The position numbers and the translations under genes are program-made. The notes under the pieces are model-generated. The model made no database searches. It was not told the DNA's origin and saw only the letters and a list, made by a program, of their open reading frames with translations. Positions 8,445-20,272 of a stretch of 64,000 bases of DNA are shown here, in pieces. This stretch comes from Acholeplasma equirhinis (GTDB taxonomy: Bacteria; Bacillota_I; Bacilli_A; Acholeplasmatales; Acholeplasmataceae). The DNA is taken from positions 434,001-498,000 of the forward strand of contig NZ_JAFIDC010000001.1 in assembly GCF_017052655.1 (NCBI RefSeq), written 5' to 3'. Each line of letters begins with the position of its first letter. The stretch's first letter is position 1.

Positions 8445-11001
8445 GTACGATTTTAAACAAGTTGAAGAAGGTCGTTATCAGTTCTGGCTAGATAATGAGT
8501 TTTTTAAAGCTGGAAAAGATCAAAGAAAAACACCATTTACTATCGTTATTCCGCCGCCAAACGTTACCGGTAAATTACATTTAGGTCACGCTTGGGATAA
8601 CACATTACAAGATATTATTATTCGTCGTAAACGTATGCAAGGTTTTGATGCACTTTATCTACCTGGTATGGACCACGCTGGACTTGCAACTCAAGCCAAA
8701 ATTGATGAACGCTTAAGAGCACAAGGTTTATCACGTCATGACATGGGTCGTGAAAAATTCATGGAAAAAGCTTGGGAATGGAAAGAAGAGTATGCTGGTC
8801 ACATTAAAAAACAATGGGCTGCATTAGGACTTTCAGTTGACTATTCTAAAGAACGCTTTACATTAGATGATAAATTAAATGAAGCAGTTAATGAAGTATT
8901 CATTAAACTTTATGAAAAAGGTTGGATTTACCGTGGTAACCGTATTATTCAATGGGATGTTGAAGCTAAGACTGCACTTTCTAATATTGAAGTTGAATAT
9001 GAAGAAACACAAGGTAAACTTTATCACTTAAGATATCCATTTGTTGATGGTTCTGGTTATATGGTCATTGCAACCACACGTCCTGAAACGATGTTTGCAG
9101 ACCAAGCATTAATGGTTCATCCTGAGGATGAAAGATATCAAAAATATATTGGTAAACTTGTAACAATTCCTGGAACTAAAGTAGAAATCCCAGTTATTGC
9201 AGATAGTTATGTTGATATGTCATTTGGTACTGGGGTTGTTAAAGTAACACCTGCGCATGATCCTAACGACTTTGAAGTTGGTATTAGACACAATCTTGCT
9301 ATGCCGCTTTGTATGGATGAATCTGGTAAGATGAACGAAATGGCATTCAAATACCAAGGTATGGATAGATTTCAATGCAGAAAACAAGTGATGGAAGATT
9401 TAAAAGATATTAACTTAGTAGAAAAAATTGAAGACTATGTTCACCAAGTTGGTTACTCAGAACGTACAGGTGTTATGGTTGAACCTAGATTATCTTTACA
9501 ATGGTTTGTTCGTATGAAAGAACTTTCTGAACAAGTGTTAAATAACCATAAGGTTGAATTTGTTCCAGAAAGATTTAAAAAGACATTTGAAAACTGGTTA
9601 ACTGGTATATATGACTGGACAATTTCACGTCAAATTTGGTGGGGTCATAGAATTCCTGCTTGGTTTAAAGGTGATGAAGTTAAAGTTCAAGTTGAGTCAC
9701 CTGGTGAAGAATGGGTTCAAGATGAGGATTCACTTGATACATGGTTCTCATCTGCACTTTGGCCGTTTTCAACATTAGGTTGGCCAGATATTAAAGATCC
9801 TTTATATCAAAGATACTATCCAACAGATGTACTTGTAACAGGCTATGACATCATTTTCTTCTGGGTAGCTAGAATGATGATGCAAGGTTTAGAATTTACA
9901 GGTAAAGACCCATTCAAAACAGTTTTACTGCATGGTTTAATTAGAGATGAACAAGGCAGAAAGATGAGTAAATCTTTAGGCAATGGTGTCGATCCAATGG
10001 ATGTTATCGCTGAATATGGTATTGATGCGTTAAGATTCTTTATCGTATCAAATTCAGCACCAGGTATGGATACACGTTATGATATTAAAAAGGTTGAAGC
10101 TGCTTGGAATTTAATTAACAAACTATGGAATATTACAAGATTTGTTACAATGAACATTGATGATATCAATGTTAAGATTGATGCATCTAAATTAACAATG
10201 ATTGATAAGTGGATCTTAACTCGTCTTTCAAATGTCATTGAAGATGCAGATAAGTTCTATGATAAATATGAATTTAATGAAGTTTCCAGAGTTTTACAAA
10301 ACTTTGTTTGGGATGAATTTGCAAGTTGGTATTTAGAATTAGCAAAAGTCTCATTACAAGATCCAGCATTAAAAGTAAATACACAAGCTGTACTTTTATA
10401 TGTCTTAAAAGCAATCCTAAAACTCATGCATCCATTCATACCATTTGTTACTGAAAAACTTTTCTTAGATATTTATGATGAACGATCAATCATGGTTTCA
10501 GATTGGCCAACACCAGAATATCGTTTTGATAGTGTAGATCAATTTAATGAAATGGCTGATGCGATTGTTAAGGTACGTAATTTACGTGCAGAATACAAAG
10601 TAATACCATCTAAAAAGTTAAAAATTTCACTTTCATTTAGAGATCAAAGTTTACTTGATGCAATGAAAAAATATGAAGTATACTTCATAAAATTCTTAAA
10701 TACAGAAGAATTAAACTTTGAATTGAATAAAACAGATGACAAATCTGTTTTAGTTGCAGGAGCAAATATTAACATTTATGTTAAAAAAGAAGGATTAATC
10801 GATCTTGCAGCTGAAAAAGAAGCATTATTAAAACAAAAAGATACTTTAGAGAAAGAAATTGCACGTTCTAAAGGTTTATTATCAAACGAAAGCTTTTTAG
10901 CTAAAGCTCCAAAAGAAAAACTTGATGTTGAAAAACAAAAATATGAAGACTATCTTAAACAATATGAAGATGTCCTCAAGAAACTAGAGAATCATGTTTA
11001 A
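8422..11001 (+). CDS. valS: Valyl-tRNA synthetase
   Basis: Charges tRNA-Val. The class I signatures are HLGH at residues 53-56 (after PPPNVTGK) and KMSKS at 514-518. The editing domain lies between, and the last 70 residues form the coiled-coil tRNA-binding arm typical of ValRS. The length of 859 is normal. AAAGGAGGA precedes the ATG by 11 bases, inside the end of the acetyltransferase gene. It is controlled by the upstream T-box and overlaps folC by 8 bases. Confidence 0.98.
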   Translation: MKKELSTKYDFKQVEEGRYQFWLDNEFFKAGKDQRKTPFTIVIPPPNVTGKLHLGHAWDNTLQDIIIRRKRMQGFDALYLPGMDHAGLATQAKIDERLRAQGLSRHDMGREKFMEKAWEWKEEYAGHIKKQWAALGLSVDYSKERFTLDDKLNEAVNEVFIKLYEKGWIYRGNRIIQWDVEAKTALSNIEVEYEETQGKLYHLRYPFVDGSGYMVIATTRPETMFADQALMVHPEDERYQKYIGKLVTIPGTKVEIPVIADSYVDMSFGTGVVKVTPAHDPNDFEVGIRHNLAMPLCMDESGKMNEMAFKYQGMDRFQCRKQVMEDLKDINLVEKIEDYVHQVGYSERTGVMVEPRLSLQWFVRMKELSEQVLNNHKVEFVPERFKKTFENWLTGIYDWTISRQIWWGHRIPAWFKGDEVKVQVESPGEEWVQDEDSLDTWFSSALWPFSTLGWPDIKDPLYQRYYPTDVLVTGYDIIFFWVARMMMQGLEFTGKDPFKTVLLHGLIRDEQGRKMSKSLGNGVDPMDVIAEYGIDALRFFIVSNSAPGMDTRYDIKKVEAAWNLINKLWNITRFVTMNIDDINVKIDASKLTMIDKWILTRLSNVIEDADKFYDKYEFNEVSRVLQNFVWDEFASWYLELAKVSLQDPALKVNTQAVLLYVLKAILKLMHPFIPFVTEKLFLDIYDERSIMVSDWPTPEYRFDSVDQFNEMADAIVKVRNLRAEYKVIPSKKLKISLSFRDQSLLDAMKKYEVYFIKFLNTEELNFELNKTDDKSVLVAGANINIYVKKEGLIDLAAEKEALLKQKDTLEKEIARSKGLLSNESFLAKAPKEKLDVEKQKYEDYLKQYEDVLKKLENHV

Positions 11002-12226
11002 TACACTAAATGATGCTAAAAACTGGGTAGAAACCCAAGTTAAATTTAGACCAAAAGTAAGTTTAGACCACATAAAGAGAGCACTCGCAATGCTCTCTTT
11101 AGACTTTAGTGGAATTAATAAAATTCATGTGACAGGTACAAATGGTAAAGGTTCCGTTTGTATGTATACAACAACTGTTTTAGTCGAAGCAGGTTTAAAA
11201 GTTGGTACATTCACATCACCTTATCTCATTTCATTTAATGAACGTATAAAACTTAATAATCAAAATATTACGGATGAAGCATTCTTAAAATTATTAAATG
11301 AGATTTACGAACTTAATGAAAATTATAAACGAGAAAGTGGAGAAACACTTTCATTCTTTGAACTTTTAACTCTTGCTGCATTAAAATATTTTGCAGAAGA
11401 AAAAGTTGATGTGATGGTAATAGAGGTTGGTATTGGTGGTTTACTTGATTCCACAAATATTTTAGATTATGATGTTTCAGTCATCACGAATGTCGGTTTA
11501 GAACATACTAAACAGTTAGGTGATACGATTGAAAAAATCACCTATAATAAACTTGGAATTGTAAAGAAAAATCATCATTTAATTACAACAATTGATCCAA
11601 AACAACATGCTCAAGTTATTGCTCATTGTCAAAATGTTGGTGCAACTTATCAATTAATTACTGATGAAATGATCAAGACAATTTCAGATTATCCATACAT
11701 AATCGAATATGATAATAAACAATATGAACTATCACTGTTAGGTGATTATCAAAAATATAATGCTTCGCTTGCTATTGAGGTTGTTAGATATTTATATCCA
11801 GAAATTGATGACACCTTAATTTCTAGAGGATTATCTAAAACTATTTATCCTGGACGTTTAGAAACAGTGTTAGACGGTGTGATTATTGATGGTGCACATA
11901 ACATGCATGCAATAAATGCACTCATTATATCTTTACATTCTGTATTTAAGATGTATAATATACATGTACTATTTAGTGCATTATCTGATAAAGAGCCGTT
12001 AACAATGTTAGATGCGTTAAAACCGCATGTCTCCACTATCACAACGACTGCTTTTCCGGATACTCGTTATGTAACTTTAGAAAAACTCCCTTATAATTTT
12101 GAAATAGATCCATTAAAAGCTTTGAAAAACTTAATCAAAAACAAAAGAGAAAATGACTTAGTTATCATAACTGGGAGTTTGCACTTTATTGGGTACATGA
12201 AAAAGGAAATTATTCCGTATCTATAA
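10994..12226 (+). CDS. folC: Folylpolyglutamate synthase / dihydrofolate synthase
   Basis: Adds glutamate residues to folates using ATP, retaining them in the cell. The Mur-ligase P-loop GTNGKGS is at residues 48-54, with the folate-binding loop TSPYLISFNERIK after it and the family motif VGLEHTKQLG in the middle. A length of 410 is typical. The start overlaps valS by 8 bases, which matches the common valS-folC arrangement in Firmicutes and places it under T-box control. Confidence 0.95.
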   Translation: MFNTLNDAKNWVETQVKFRPKVSLDHIKRALAMLSLDFSGINKIHVTGTNGKGSVCMYTTTVLVEAGLKVGTFTSPYLISFNERIKLNNQNITDEAFLKLLNEIYELNENYKRESGETLSFFELLTLAALKYFAEEKVDVMVIEVGIGGLLDSTNILDYDVSVITNVGLEHTKQLGDTIEKITYNKLGIVKKNHHLITTIDPKQHAQVIAHCQNVGATYQLITDEMIKTISDYPYIIEYDNKQYELSLLGDYQKYNASLAIEVVRYLYPEIDDTLISRGLSKTIYPGRLETVLDGVIIDGAHNMHAINALIISLHSVFKMYNIHVLFSALSDKEPLTMLDALKPHVSTITTTAFPDTRYVTLEKLPYNFEIDPLKALKNLIKNKRENDLVIITGSLHFIGYMKKEIIPYL

Positions 12227-12236
12227 GGTGAGACCT

Positions 12237-13022
12237 ATGTTAATTAACCAATCCATGATATATACAGAAAATCAAACTGTTACCAAAGCAAAGGCAACAG
12301 TTATTATTACGCACGGAATTGCATTACACTCTGTTTATTATAGAAAACTAGCAGACTTATTAAATGAAGGTGGCTACAACGTTGTATTATATGATGTTCG
12401 TGGTCATGGAAAATCCCAAGGTAAAAGAGGGGATATTAAGTCTGTTTTTAATTTCACAGATGATTTATATCAATTAGTTTTAGACACTAAGAAGAGTTTT
12501 GATTTACCAGTTTATCTATTAGGACATTCGATGGGTGGCATCATTACGAATTTATATTCGACTTTACATGATGATTATGATGGATCGATTATTCTTGCAA
12601 GTCCAACTGAACCAACAAGTTTAGGACCATTCAATGTAATTCCATATCAACTATTTGGTTTCTTGAAATTTAAAACGGATTTTAATGATGATCGATTATC
12701 ACATTTTCCACCTTCAGATAATTTAGATCCTTATGCACTCAAATATTTCACTTTAAGATTAACTGGAAATATCATGAGAACTGGTATTAAATTATTAAAT
12801 AAAAATGTCGATAAAATAAAAAAACCAATACTTATTGTGCATGGCACGGAAGATAAGTTGGTTGATTATTCACAAAGCCAAAATTTCATGAAGAAATTGG
12901 GCAATATTGATAAGACTTTAAAGTTAATTGATGGTGGTTATCATAATTTACAGCACGATACTGTGACTGAAGAAGTTGCTCAAACAATTATTGATTGGTT
13001 AAATAAACAAGTTAAAAAATAA
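12237..13022 (+). CDS. Alpha/beta hydrolase, monoacylglycerol lipase-like
   Basis: A 261-residue serine hydrolase. The oxyanion region is THGIALHS, the nucleophile elbow GHSMGG has Ser98, the acid lies in HGTEDKLV, and the catalytic His is in GGYHNLQHD. This pattern is that of monoglyceride lipases and lysophospholipases. The ATG at 12237 follows AAGGTGA at the correct distance, so an in-frame GTG nine bases earlier is not used. It follows folC by 10 bases in the same operon. Confidence 0.82.
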   Translation: MLINQSMIYTENQTVTKAKATVIITHGIALHSVYYRKLADLLNEGGYNVVLYDVRGHGKSQGKRGDIKSVFNFTDDLYQLVLDTKKSFDLPVYLLGHSMGGIITNLYSTLHDDYDGSIILASPTEPTSLGPFNVIPYQLFGFLKFKTDFNDDRLSHFPPSDNLDPYALKYFTLRLTGNIMRTGIKLLNKNVDKIKKPILIVHGTEDKLVDYSQSQNFMKKLGNIDKTLKLIDGGYHNLQHDTVTEEVAQTIIDWLNKQVKK

Positions 13023-13029
13023 CATTAAA

Positions 13030-13058
13030 AAAAGATGCTTACAGCATCTTTTATTTTT
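13030..13058. terminator. Bidirectional terminator between hydrolase and plsY
   Basis: Stem AGATGC / GCATCT extended by A/T pairs, with A-rich and T-rich flanks on both sides. It lies between convergent genes and includes the plsY stop codon. Confidence 0.8.
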
Positions 13059-13758
13059 TATCATCTAATGATTTTTTCTTTTGACCAATTTTATTTTCGG
13101 TACCATTCATCAAACGGATGAAGTTTTTCTTATGCTTATAAATAACAAATGCTACAAGTAAAGTTACAAGTGATAAATTAATTACTTGAGCTTGATATGT
13201 GAGTATCAGATTTTGACTTGGAATCCAGGCTTCTGGAATCAATACTGAAATCCACATCATAACACCAACCATGAATGTTGCAACAACCGAACCGATTGAC
13301 ACATATTTTGTTGTAAATGCGACTAAGAAGAAGATTGCAATACCAAGTAATCCAACGATTGGATTTAGTGCGATAATTGCACCAACACCAGTAGCAACTG
13401 CTTTTCCACCTTTAAAGCCAATATATATAGAAAAGATATGTCCAATTGCAGATGCAGCACCATATAATACCACGATATCAAACGTTAAACCACCGAGTTC
13501 AATTAAGTTCAACTCTGGAAAACCTAGTATATATCTTGCGATTACGATTGGAAGTGCACCTTTAATTGAATCGAGAATAAATACAGGTATACCATATTTT
13601 GGTCCTAAGACCCTAATAACATTCGTTGAACCAACATTTTTTGAACCGTGGTCTCTAATGTCAATATTCTTAAATACTTTTGGAATAATAAACCCAAATG
13701 GGATTGATCCAATTAAATATGAAATAACTAACGCGATTAAAATATATAAAAATTGCAT
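13051..13758 (-). CDS. plsY: Acyl-phosphate:glycerol-3-phosphate acyltransferase PlsY
   Basis: An integral membrane enzyme making lysophosphatidic acid, the first step of phospholipid synthesis. It shows the three PlsY motifs: SYLIGSIPFGF, GSKNVGSTNVIR and GHIFSIYIGFKGGKAVATG. Five or more hydrophobic segments are present. Its 235 residues are slightly longer than usual owing to a charged C-terminal tail. GAGGT precedes the ATG. It is divergent from hrcA and convergent with the lipase-like gene. Confidence 0.95.
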   Translation of the reverse strand: MQFLYILIALVISYLIGSIPFGFIIPKVFKNIDIRDHGSKNVGSTNVIRVLGPKYGIPVFILDSIKGALPIVIARYILGFPELNLIELGGLTFDIVVLYGAASAIGHIFSIYIGFKGGKAVATGVGAIIALNPIVGLLGIAIFFLVAFTTKYVSIGSVVATFMVGVMMWISVLIPEAWIPSQNLILTYQAQVINLSLVTLLVAFVIYKHKKNFIRLMNGTENKIGQKKKSLDDKK

Positions 13759-13828
13759 AATTCTCTTACCTCGAAACTCATTATAACATATAATTATGAT
13801 TTATAATCATATTGCACAAATTGTTAAA

Positions 13829-13902
13829 ATAGCACATTATTGTTGACAGTGCTAATCAAATAAGATACAATGATATTGGCACAAAACAATGGTGAGTGCT
13901 AA
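13829..13902 (+). promoter_or_regulatory. hrcA operon promoter flanked by two CIRCE-like operators
   Basis: TTGACA (13843-13848), 17 bases, TACAAT (13866-13871) forms the promoter. A CIRCE-like repeat ATAGCACAT-N9-CAGTGCTAA (13829-13855) overlaps the -35, and a second TTGGCACAA-N9-GAGTGCTAA (13876-13902) lies just after the -10. Each keeps one near-consensus right arm and a weaker left arm. HrcA binding to either would repress its own operon. Confidence 0.85.
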
Positions 13903-13915
13903 AAGGTGGGATAAT

Positions 13916-14938
13916 ATGCTGACTTCACGTCAAAAACTGATTCTAAAGGCAATTATTGAAATATATCAAGAAACAGCAGAACCTGTAGGATCAAAAACAC
14001 TGATGAATCTTCCTTATTTAGATTTTTCAAGTGCAACTTTGCGATATGATATGGCATTACTTGAAGAATTAGGTTATTTAGAAAAAACGCATACTTCATC
14101 AGGTAGAGTACCTTCTGATAAAGGTTATAGATATTATGTAGATAATCTAGTAACAAGAGACTCAGAAGTTGCAAAAGTATTTCCATTAGTTGATGAAATA
14201 TTTGCGAAAAACACATTGGCTCGTGATAAAGCGGTGCAAGAAGCACTCAATTTATTGAGTGAAATTACTAAATATACAGCTGTTGCAGTTGGACCTGACA
14301 GTAATGAAGCTAAAATTAAACGCATTGATTTTATCCCATTATCTGATTCAGATGCAGTGATCTTAATCGTAACTGATCAAGGTCATGTGCAACATCAACA
14401 AATTCATTTATCGGGTAATTCATCCGTATCTGAATTGAAAGAAGTTATAAAAACACTTGATGATTTATTAAAAGACAGATTATTAAATGAAGCGATTGAG
14501 ATTCTTAAGAGTGAACAAGCAACCCAAGAACTCAATGCATTTATGACGTATCAAGCCCAAATTATTGATTCTTTTATTCAAGCATTTAGTAAATTTGCAT
14601 CAGATTCATTCTATTTATCTGGTATGACGAATGTGTTTGAACAACCAGAATTTAATAATGTGAATCATATTAAAAAATTCATGGATATGATGGAAAGAAG
14701 AGAAATTGTCAAACTAATTGGTAATGAAGATGGATTATCAATTAGATTCTCATCCGATATGGAAATTATTCCTATGGATCAAATGACAATTGTCTCGGTT
14801 CCCTATCAAATCAGTAATGAAGAAAAAGGAACAATCGCATTACTAGGTCCATCACGTATGGCATACAAGAAAGTCATTCCATTATTGGAATATATTGCAG
14901 CCAATTTGGCAAAATTATATAAAAAAGATGAGGAGTAG
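13916..14938 (+). CDS. hrcA: Heat-inducible transcription repressor HrcA
   Basis: Binds CIRCE operators and represses chaperone genes until heat stress. The start at 13916 gives the usual beginning [13 protein letters not shown] with AAAAGGTGGG upstream; an in-frame ATG nine codons earlier lies inside the operator and is unlikely. A winged helix occupies about residues 1-75 ([34 protein letters not shown]), followed by a GAF-like dimer domain. The length of 340 is normal. It is first in hrcA-grpE-dnaK-dnaJ. Confidence 0.96.
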   Translation: MLTSRQKLILKAIIEIYQETAEPVGSKTLMNLPYLDFSSATLRYDMALLEELGYLEKTHTSSGRVPSDKGYRYYVDNLVTRDSEVAKVFPLVDEIFAKNTLARDKAVQEALNLLSEITKYTAVAVGPDSNEAKIKRIDFIPLSDSDAVILIVTDQGHVQHQQIHLSGNSSVSELKEVIKTLDDLLKDRLLNEAIEILKSEQATQELNAFMTYQAQIIDSFIQAFSKFASDSFYLSGMTNVFEQPEFNNVNHIKKFMDMMERREIVKLIGNEDGLSIRFSSDMEIIPMDQMTIVSVPYQISNEEKGTIALLGPSRMAYKKVIPLLEYIAANLAKLYKKDEE

Positions 14939-14946
14939 TGATTAAA

Positions 14947-17296
<2,350 letters not shown>

Positions 17297-17300
17297 CAAT

Positions 17301-17323
17301 AAGCAGGGTTAAATGCCCTGCTT
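17301..17323 (+). terminator. Hairpin between dnaK and dnaJ (attenuator or processing site)
   Basis: Stem AAGCAGGG / CCCTGCTT with a seven-base loop begins 4 bases after the dnaK stop. There is no following T tract, so it is more likely an RNA-stabilising or partial-termination structure lowering dnaJ relative to dnaK than a full terminator. Confidence 0.6.
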
Positions 17324-17352
17324 CATCCTATATGAAATAAAGGTGTGGTATT

Positions 17353-18471
17353 ATGGCACAACAAAAACGAGATTATTATGAAGTGCTTGGTATATCCAAG
17401 ACTGCTTCAACTGAAGAAATAAAAAAAGCATATCGACAGCTTGCGAAGAAATATCACCCAGATGTGAATAAAGAACCAGATGCTGAAGCCAAATTCAAGG
17501 AAGTACAAGAAGCTTACGATGTGTTAAATGACCCACAAAAACGAAGCCAATATGACCAATTTGGACATGCTGGTGCACAAGGAGATCCATTTGGAGGCTT
17601 TGGTGGTTTTGGTGGTGCAGGAGGATTTGGTGGCTTTGAAGATATCATCAATTCATTCTTTGGTGGCGGTGGTAGACAACAACGCCGTGAAAAGAGTCAA
17701 GGTGATGATATTCAAATGCGCATGACAATTGATTTCATGGAAGCTGTTCTAGGTACTAAAAAAGCAGTTGAAGTTGAATTAACTGAAGATTGTCATCATT
17801 GCCATGGTACCGGTGCAGAATCAAGTAAAGATGTTGATGTATGTAGTCGTTGTCATGGTGCAGGATATATTAATGTAGATCAACGCACTATTTTAGGTAC
17901 TATGCGTACACAAACTGTATGTCCTCAATGTCAAGGTAAAGGTCAAACTATTAAAAATAAATGTCATGTTTGTTCAGGTTCAGGCCGTACAAGAACTAAG
18001 AAAAATGTAGATGTTAAAATCCCTGCTGGCGTAGATGATGGTATGACACTTCGTGTACCAGGTTATGGCCATGGAGGTAAAAAAGGTGCAGAATCAGGTG
18101 ACCTTTACATCACTTTCAAGGTGAAACCACATAAAATCTTCAAACGTGAAAAAAATGAAATTGTTCTGGATTTACCAATTACATTTGCCCAAGCTGCACT
18201 TGGAGATAAGGTAGAAGTTCCAACAATTTATGGAAAAGTTGACTTATCGATACCAGCGGGTATTCAATCAGGAACTGTTTTAAGACTTAAAGATAAAGGT
18301 ATTCAAGATGTTCGTTCTGGTAGAAAAGGTGATCAACATGTAGTTGTACAAGTTGAAACACCGAAGAACTTATCTTCAGAGGAACGTAAGATTTTTGAAC
18401 AACTTGGTAAGTTAGACGGAAACAGAAAAAAAACAACTTGGGAAAAATTTAAAGAATTTTTTACAAATTAA
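17353..18471 (+). CDS. dnaJ: Chaperone DnaJ (Hsp40)
   Basis: The co-chaperone that stimulates DnaK ATPase activity. It has a J domain with HPD at residues 35-37, a Gly/Phe-rich linker ([16 protein letters not shown]), four CxxCxGxG-type zinc repeats ([32 protein letters not shown]) and C-terminal substrate domains. The length of 372 is normal. It is last in the hrcA operon and is followed by a strong terminator. Confidence 0.98.
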   Translation: MAQQKRDYYEVLGISKTASTEEIKKAYRQLAKKYHPDVNKEPDAEAKFKEVQEAYDVLNDPQKRSQYDQFGHAGAQGDPFGGFGGFGGAGGFGGFEDIINSFFGGGGRQQRREKSQGDDIQMRMTIDFMEAVLGTKKAVEVELTEDCHHCHGTGAESSKDVDVCSRCHGAGYINVDQRTILGTMRTQTVCPQCQGKGQTIKNKCHVCSGSGRTRTKKNVDVKIPAGVDDGMTLRVPGYGHGGKKGAESGDLYITFKVKPHKIFKREKNEIVLDLPITFAQAALGDKVEVPTIYGKVDLSIPAGIQSGTVLRLKDKGIQDVRSGRKGDQHVVVQVETPKNLSSEERKIFEQLGKLDGNRKKTTWEKFKEFFTN

Positions 18472-18492
18472 GAGGCCTAGCCTCTTTTTTTT
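18470..18492 (+). terminator. Rho-independent terminator of the hrcA-grpE-dnaK-dnaJ operon
   Basis: Stem AAGAGGC / GCCTCTT with a three-base loop and eight or more T follows the dnaJ stop. Confidence 0.92.
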
Positions 18493-18519
18493 AGTATAAT
18501 AAAGTAAGAGGTGAAGTCA

Positions 18520-19509
18520 ATGATTTTAGTAAAACATCACAACGAAGGAAACTATGAACCATTCTTTTATTATGCCTTAGAACATTACATTTTAAATGAG
18601 CTTTTAAAAGGTGATGAAACATACTTTTTTACATGGCGTTTAAAAGGTATTATTTCAGGTAAAAATCAAGTAATTGAAAATGAAGTGAACTTTCCATATG
18701 TCAAGGAACATGGTATCAAAGTATTTAGAAGACCAACCGGTGGTGGATCAGTTTATGCAGATGAAAACAACACCATGTTTACCATTATTACAAAGCGATC
18801 TCCTGAAGGATTTTCATTCAAAAAATATCTTGGAAAAATCATCGATGCATTTAAAAAACTAGGTGTAAATCTTGAATTCAGTGGTAGAAATGATATTCTT
18901 TTAGATGGAAAAAAAGTATCAGGAAATGCCTTTTTACAAAATAAAAATGGTATGCTAATGCATGGCACTATGATGTATGATTTAGACATTGAGACAATGG
19001 TTAGAGCACTTAACCCACCAGATGAAAAACTAATTTCAAAAGGTATTGAATCAGTTCGTTCAAGAGTGAATAACTTAAAGCCATATCTAAATGGTATGTC
19101 ACATGATGCGTTGATAGAATATCTTGAAAATGAATTAACAGACGAAGTCTATGAATTGAGCGAAGCTGAAGTTGAAAAACTTTGGAAGGATGCACAATAC
19201 TATATGACAGATGAGTTTTTATATCAAATTCAACCACCGTTTACTCAAGTCCTAAAGAAGAGATTTTCGTGGGGTGGATTTGAATTAAAATTAGACATCA
19301 AAGAAGGTATCATTGAACATGCAAAAATTCACGGTGACTTTTTTGAATTGCAAGATTTAAAACCATTTGAAGATGCTTTAGTTGGTCAAAAATACACATT
19401 TAAATTCTTAGAAAAAGTATGTGAAAATCACCCTATTTCTGAGTATATTCTAGGATCTATTGACCAAGATTTGATTGATTTGTTTAAAGATGCATTTTTA
19501 AATGTCTAA
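18520..19509 (+). CDS. lplA: Lipoate-protein ligase A
   Basis: Activates free lipoate with ATP and attaches it to lipoyl domains of 2-oxoacid dehydrogenases, so it implies lipoate scavenging. The ligase motif RRPTGGGSVYADENN lies near residue 70, and the lipoyl-AMP lysine motif NDILLDGKKVSGNAF follows near 125. A C-terminal accessory domain is present. AAGAGGTGA sets the ATG at 18520. A TATAAT at 18495-18500 lies upstream. It appears monocistronic. Confidence 0.92.
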   Translation: MILVKHHNEGNYEPFFYYALEHYILNELLKGDETYFFTWRLKGIISGKNQVIENEVNFPYVKEHGIKVFRRPTGGGSVYADENNTMFTIITKRSPEGFSFKKYLGKIIDAFKKLGVNLEFSGRNDILLDGKKVSGNAFLQNKNGMLMHGTMMYDLDIETMVRALNPPDEKLISKGIESVRSRVNNLKPYLNGMSHDALIEYLENELTDEVYELSEAEVEKLWKDAQYYMTDEFLYQIQPPFTQVLKKRFSWGGFELKLDIKEGIIEHAKIHGDFFELQDLKPFEDALVGQKYTFKFLEKVCENHPISEYILGSIDQDLIDLFKDAFLNV

Positions 19510-19523
19510 TTAAGTACTAAGCA

Positions 19524-19552
19524 TTGACTTATAAATAACATTTATATATAAT
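19524..19552 (+). promoter_or_regulatory. Promoter of yceD-rpmF
   Basis: TTGACT (19524-19529), 17 bases, TATAAT (19547-19552): a near-consensus sigma-A promoter 22 bases before the first ATG. Confidence 0.85.
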
Positions 19553-19573
19553 AAAGCAGGTTGAGGTGATTTT

Positions 19574-20005
19574 ATGAAGCTAATCGTTAAAGAACTAGAA
19601 AAACTGACCTCAATTGAAGAAACTTTAAATCTTAACAGTTTCTTAAATGAGTCTGTAGATTTAATCGAATTAAAGGATGTTTTAGTCCGTGGTAAAATTC
19701 TTAAATCATTTGAAGAAGTTAAATTAAACTTAGCAGTAAACTTAACAGTCATTCAAAAATGTGCAAGAACTTTATTACCTGTAACTTATCCATTAGAGTT
19801 TGAAACGGAAATTATCTACTCAAAAGATGATAAAACGTATGATTATTATTTAAGTGATACGATTGACTTAGATCAAATCATATTTGCTGAAATTCTCTTG
19901 GAAAAAGAACCTTTTGTTTATCATGAATCTGCAAAAGATTATATTGATGAATCTGAAGGCAGTGGGCATCCTGCTTTTCAAGCGTTAAAAATAGATACCA
20001 AATAG
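19574..20005 (+). CDS. DUF177 / YceD-family protein
   Basis: A 143-residue cytosolic protein of the YceD family, which is linked to 23S rRNA or 50S maturation and is almost always encoded directly before rpmF, as here. The family core is visible around residue 60 (LAVNLTVIQKCARTLLPVTYPLEF). The tail is acidic. It carries the only promoter for rpmF and lies 12 bases upstream of it. The biochemical role is not established. Confidence 0.85.
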   Translation: MKLIVKELEKLTSIEETLNLNSFLNESVDLIELKDVLVRGKILKSFEEVKLNLAVNLTVIQKCARTLLPVTYPLEFETEIIYSKDDKTYDYYLSDTIDLDQIIFAEILLEKEPFVYHESAKDYIDESEGSGHPAFQALKIDTK

Positions 20006-20017
20006 GAGGTGAATTGC

Positions 20018-20209
20018 ATGGGTGCAATTTTTAGAAGACACAGTAAAGGATCTAAAGGTCGTCGTCGTTCTCACTATAAGTTAAAGACTCCAACAATCGT
20101 TGTTGATCCACAAACTGGTGAATTCACATTACCACACCGCGTTACACCAAACAGCGGATATTACAAAGGTCAATTAGTTTTAGAAAAGAAAAATAAAGAA
20201 ACTAAATAA
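20018..20209 (+). CDS. rpmF: Ribosomal protein L32 (cysteine-free form)
   Basis: A small 50S subunit protein of 63 residues. AGGAGGTGA fixes the start at 20018. The basic N-terminal part ends in [12 protein letters not shown], and [12 protein letters not shown] is the conserved tail. The four positions that hold zinc-binding cysteines in many L32 proteins are Asp, Thr, Thr and Ser here (VVDPQTGE and RVTPNSG), so this is the zinc-independent type, as in E. coli. It is co-transcribed with the YceD gene. Confidence 0.95.
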   Translation: MGAIFRRHSKGSKGRRRSHYKLKTPTIVVDPQTGEFTLPHRVTPNSGYYKGQLVLEKKNKETK

Positions 20210-20219
20210 ACCTTTTAAG

Positions 20220-20246
20220 AAAGAGCACGAATGAAGTGCTTTTTTC
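20220..20246 (+). terminator. Rho-independent terminator of rpmF
   Basis: Stem AGCAC / GTGCT extended by A/T pairs, seven-base loop, then a T tract. A TATAAT at 20252-20257 for rsmH follows immediately. Confidence 0.85.
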
Positions 20247-20272
20247 TTTGGTATAATAGTTATGAGGTAAAT

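Noticed and set aside
13271-13786. A 171-codon open frame on the + strand
   Set aside because: It lies entirely antisense to plsY, whose membrane motifs are unmistakable; composition mirrors the opposite strand and there is no ribosome-binding site.
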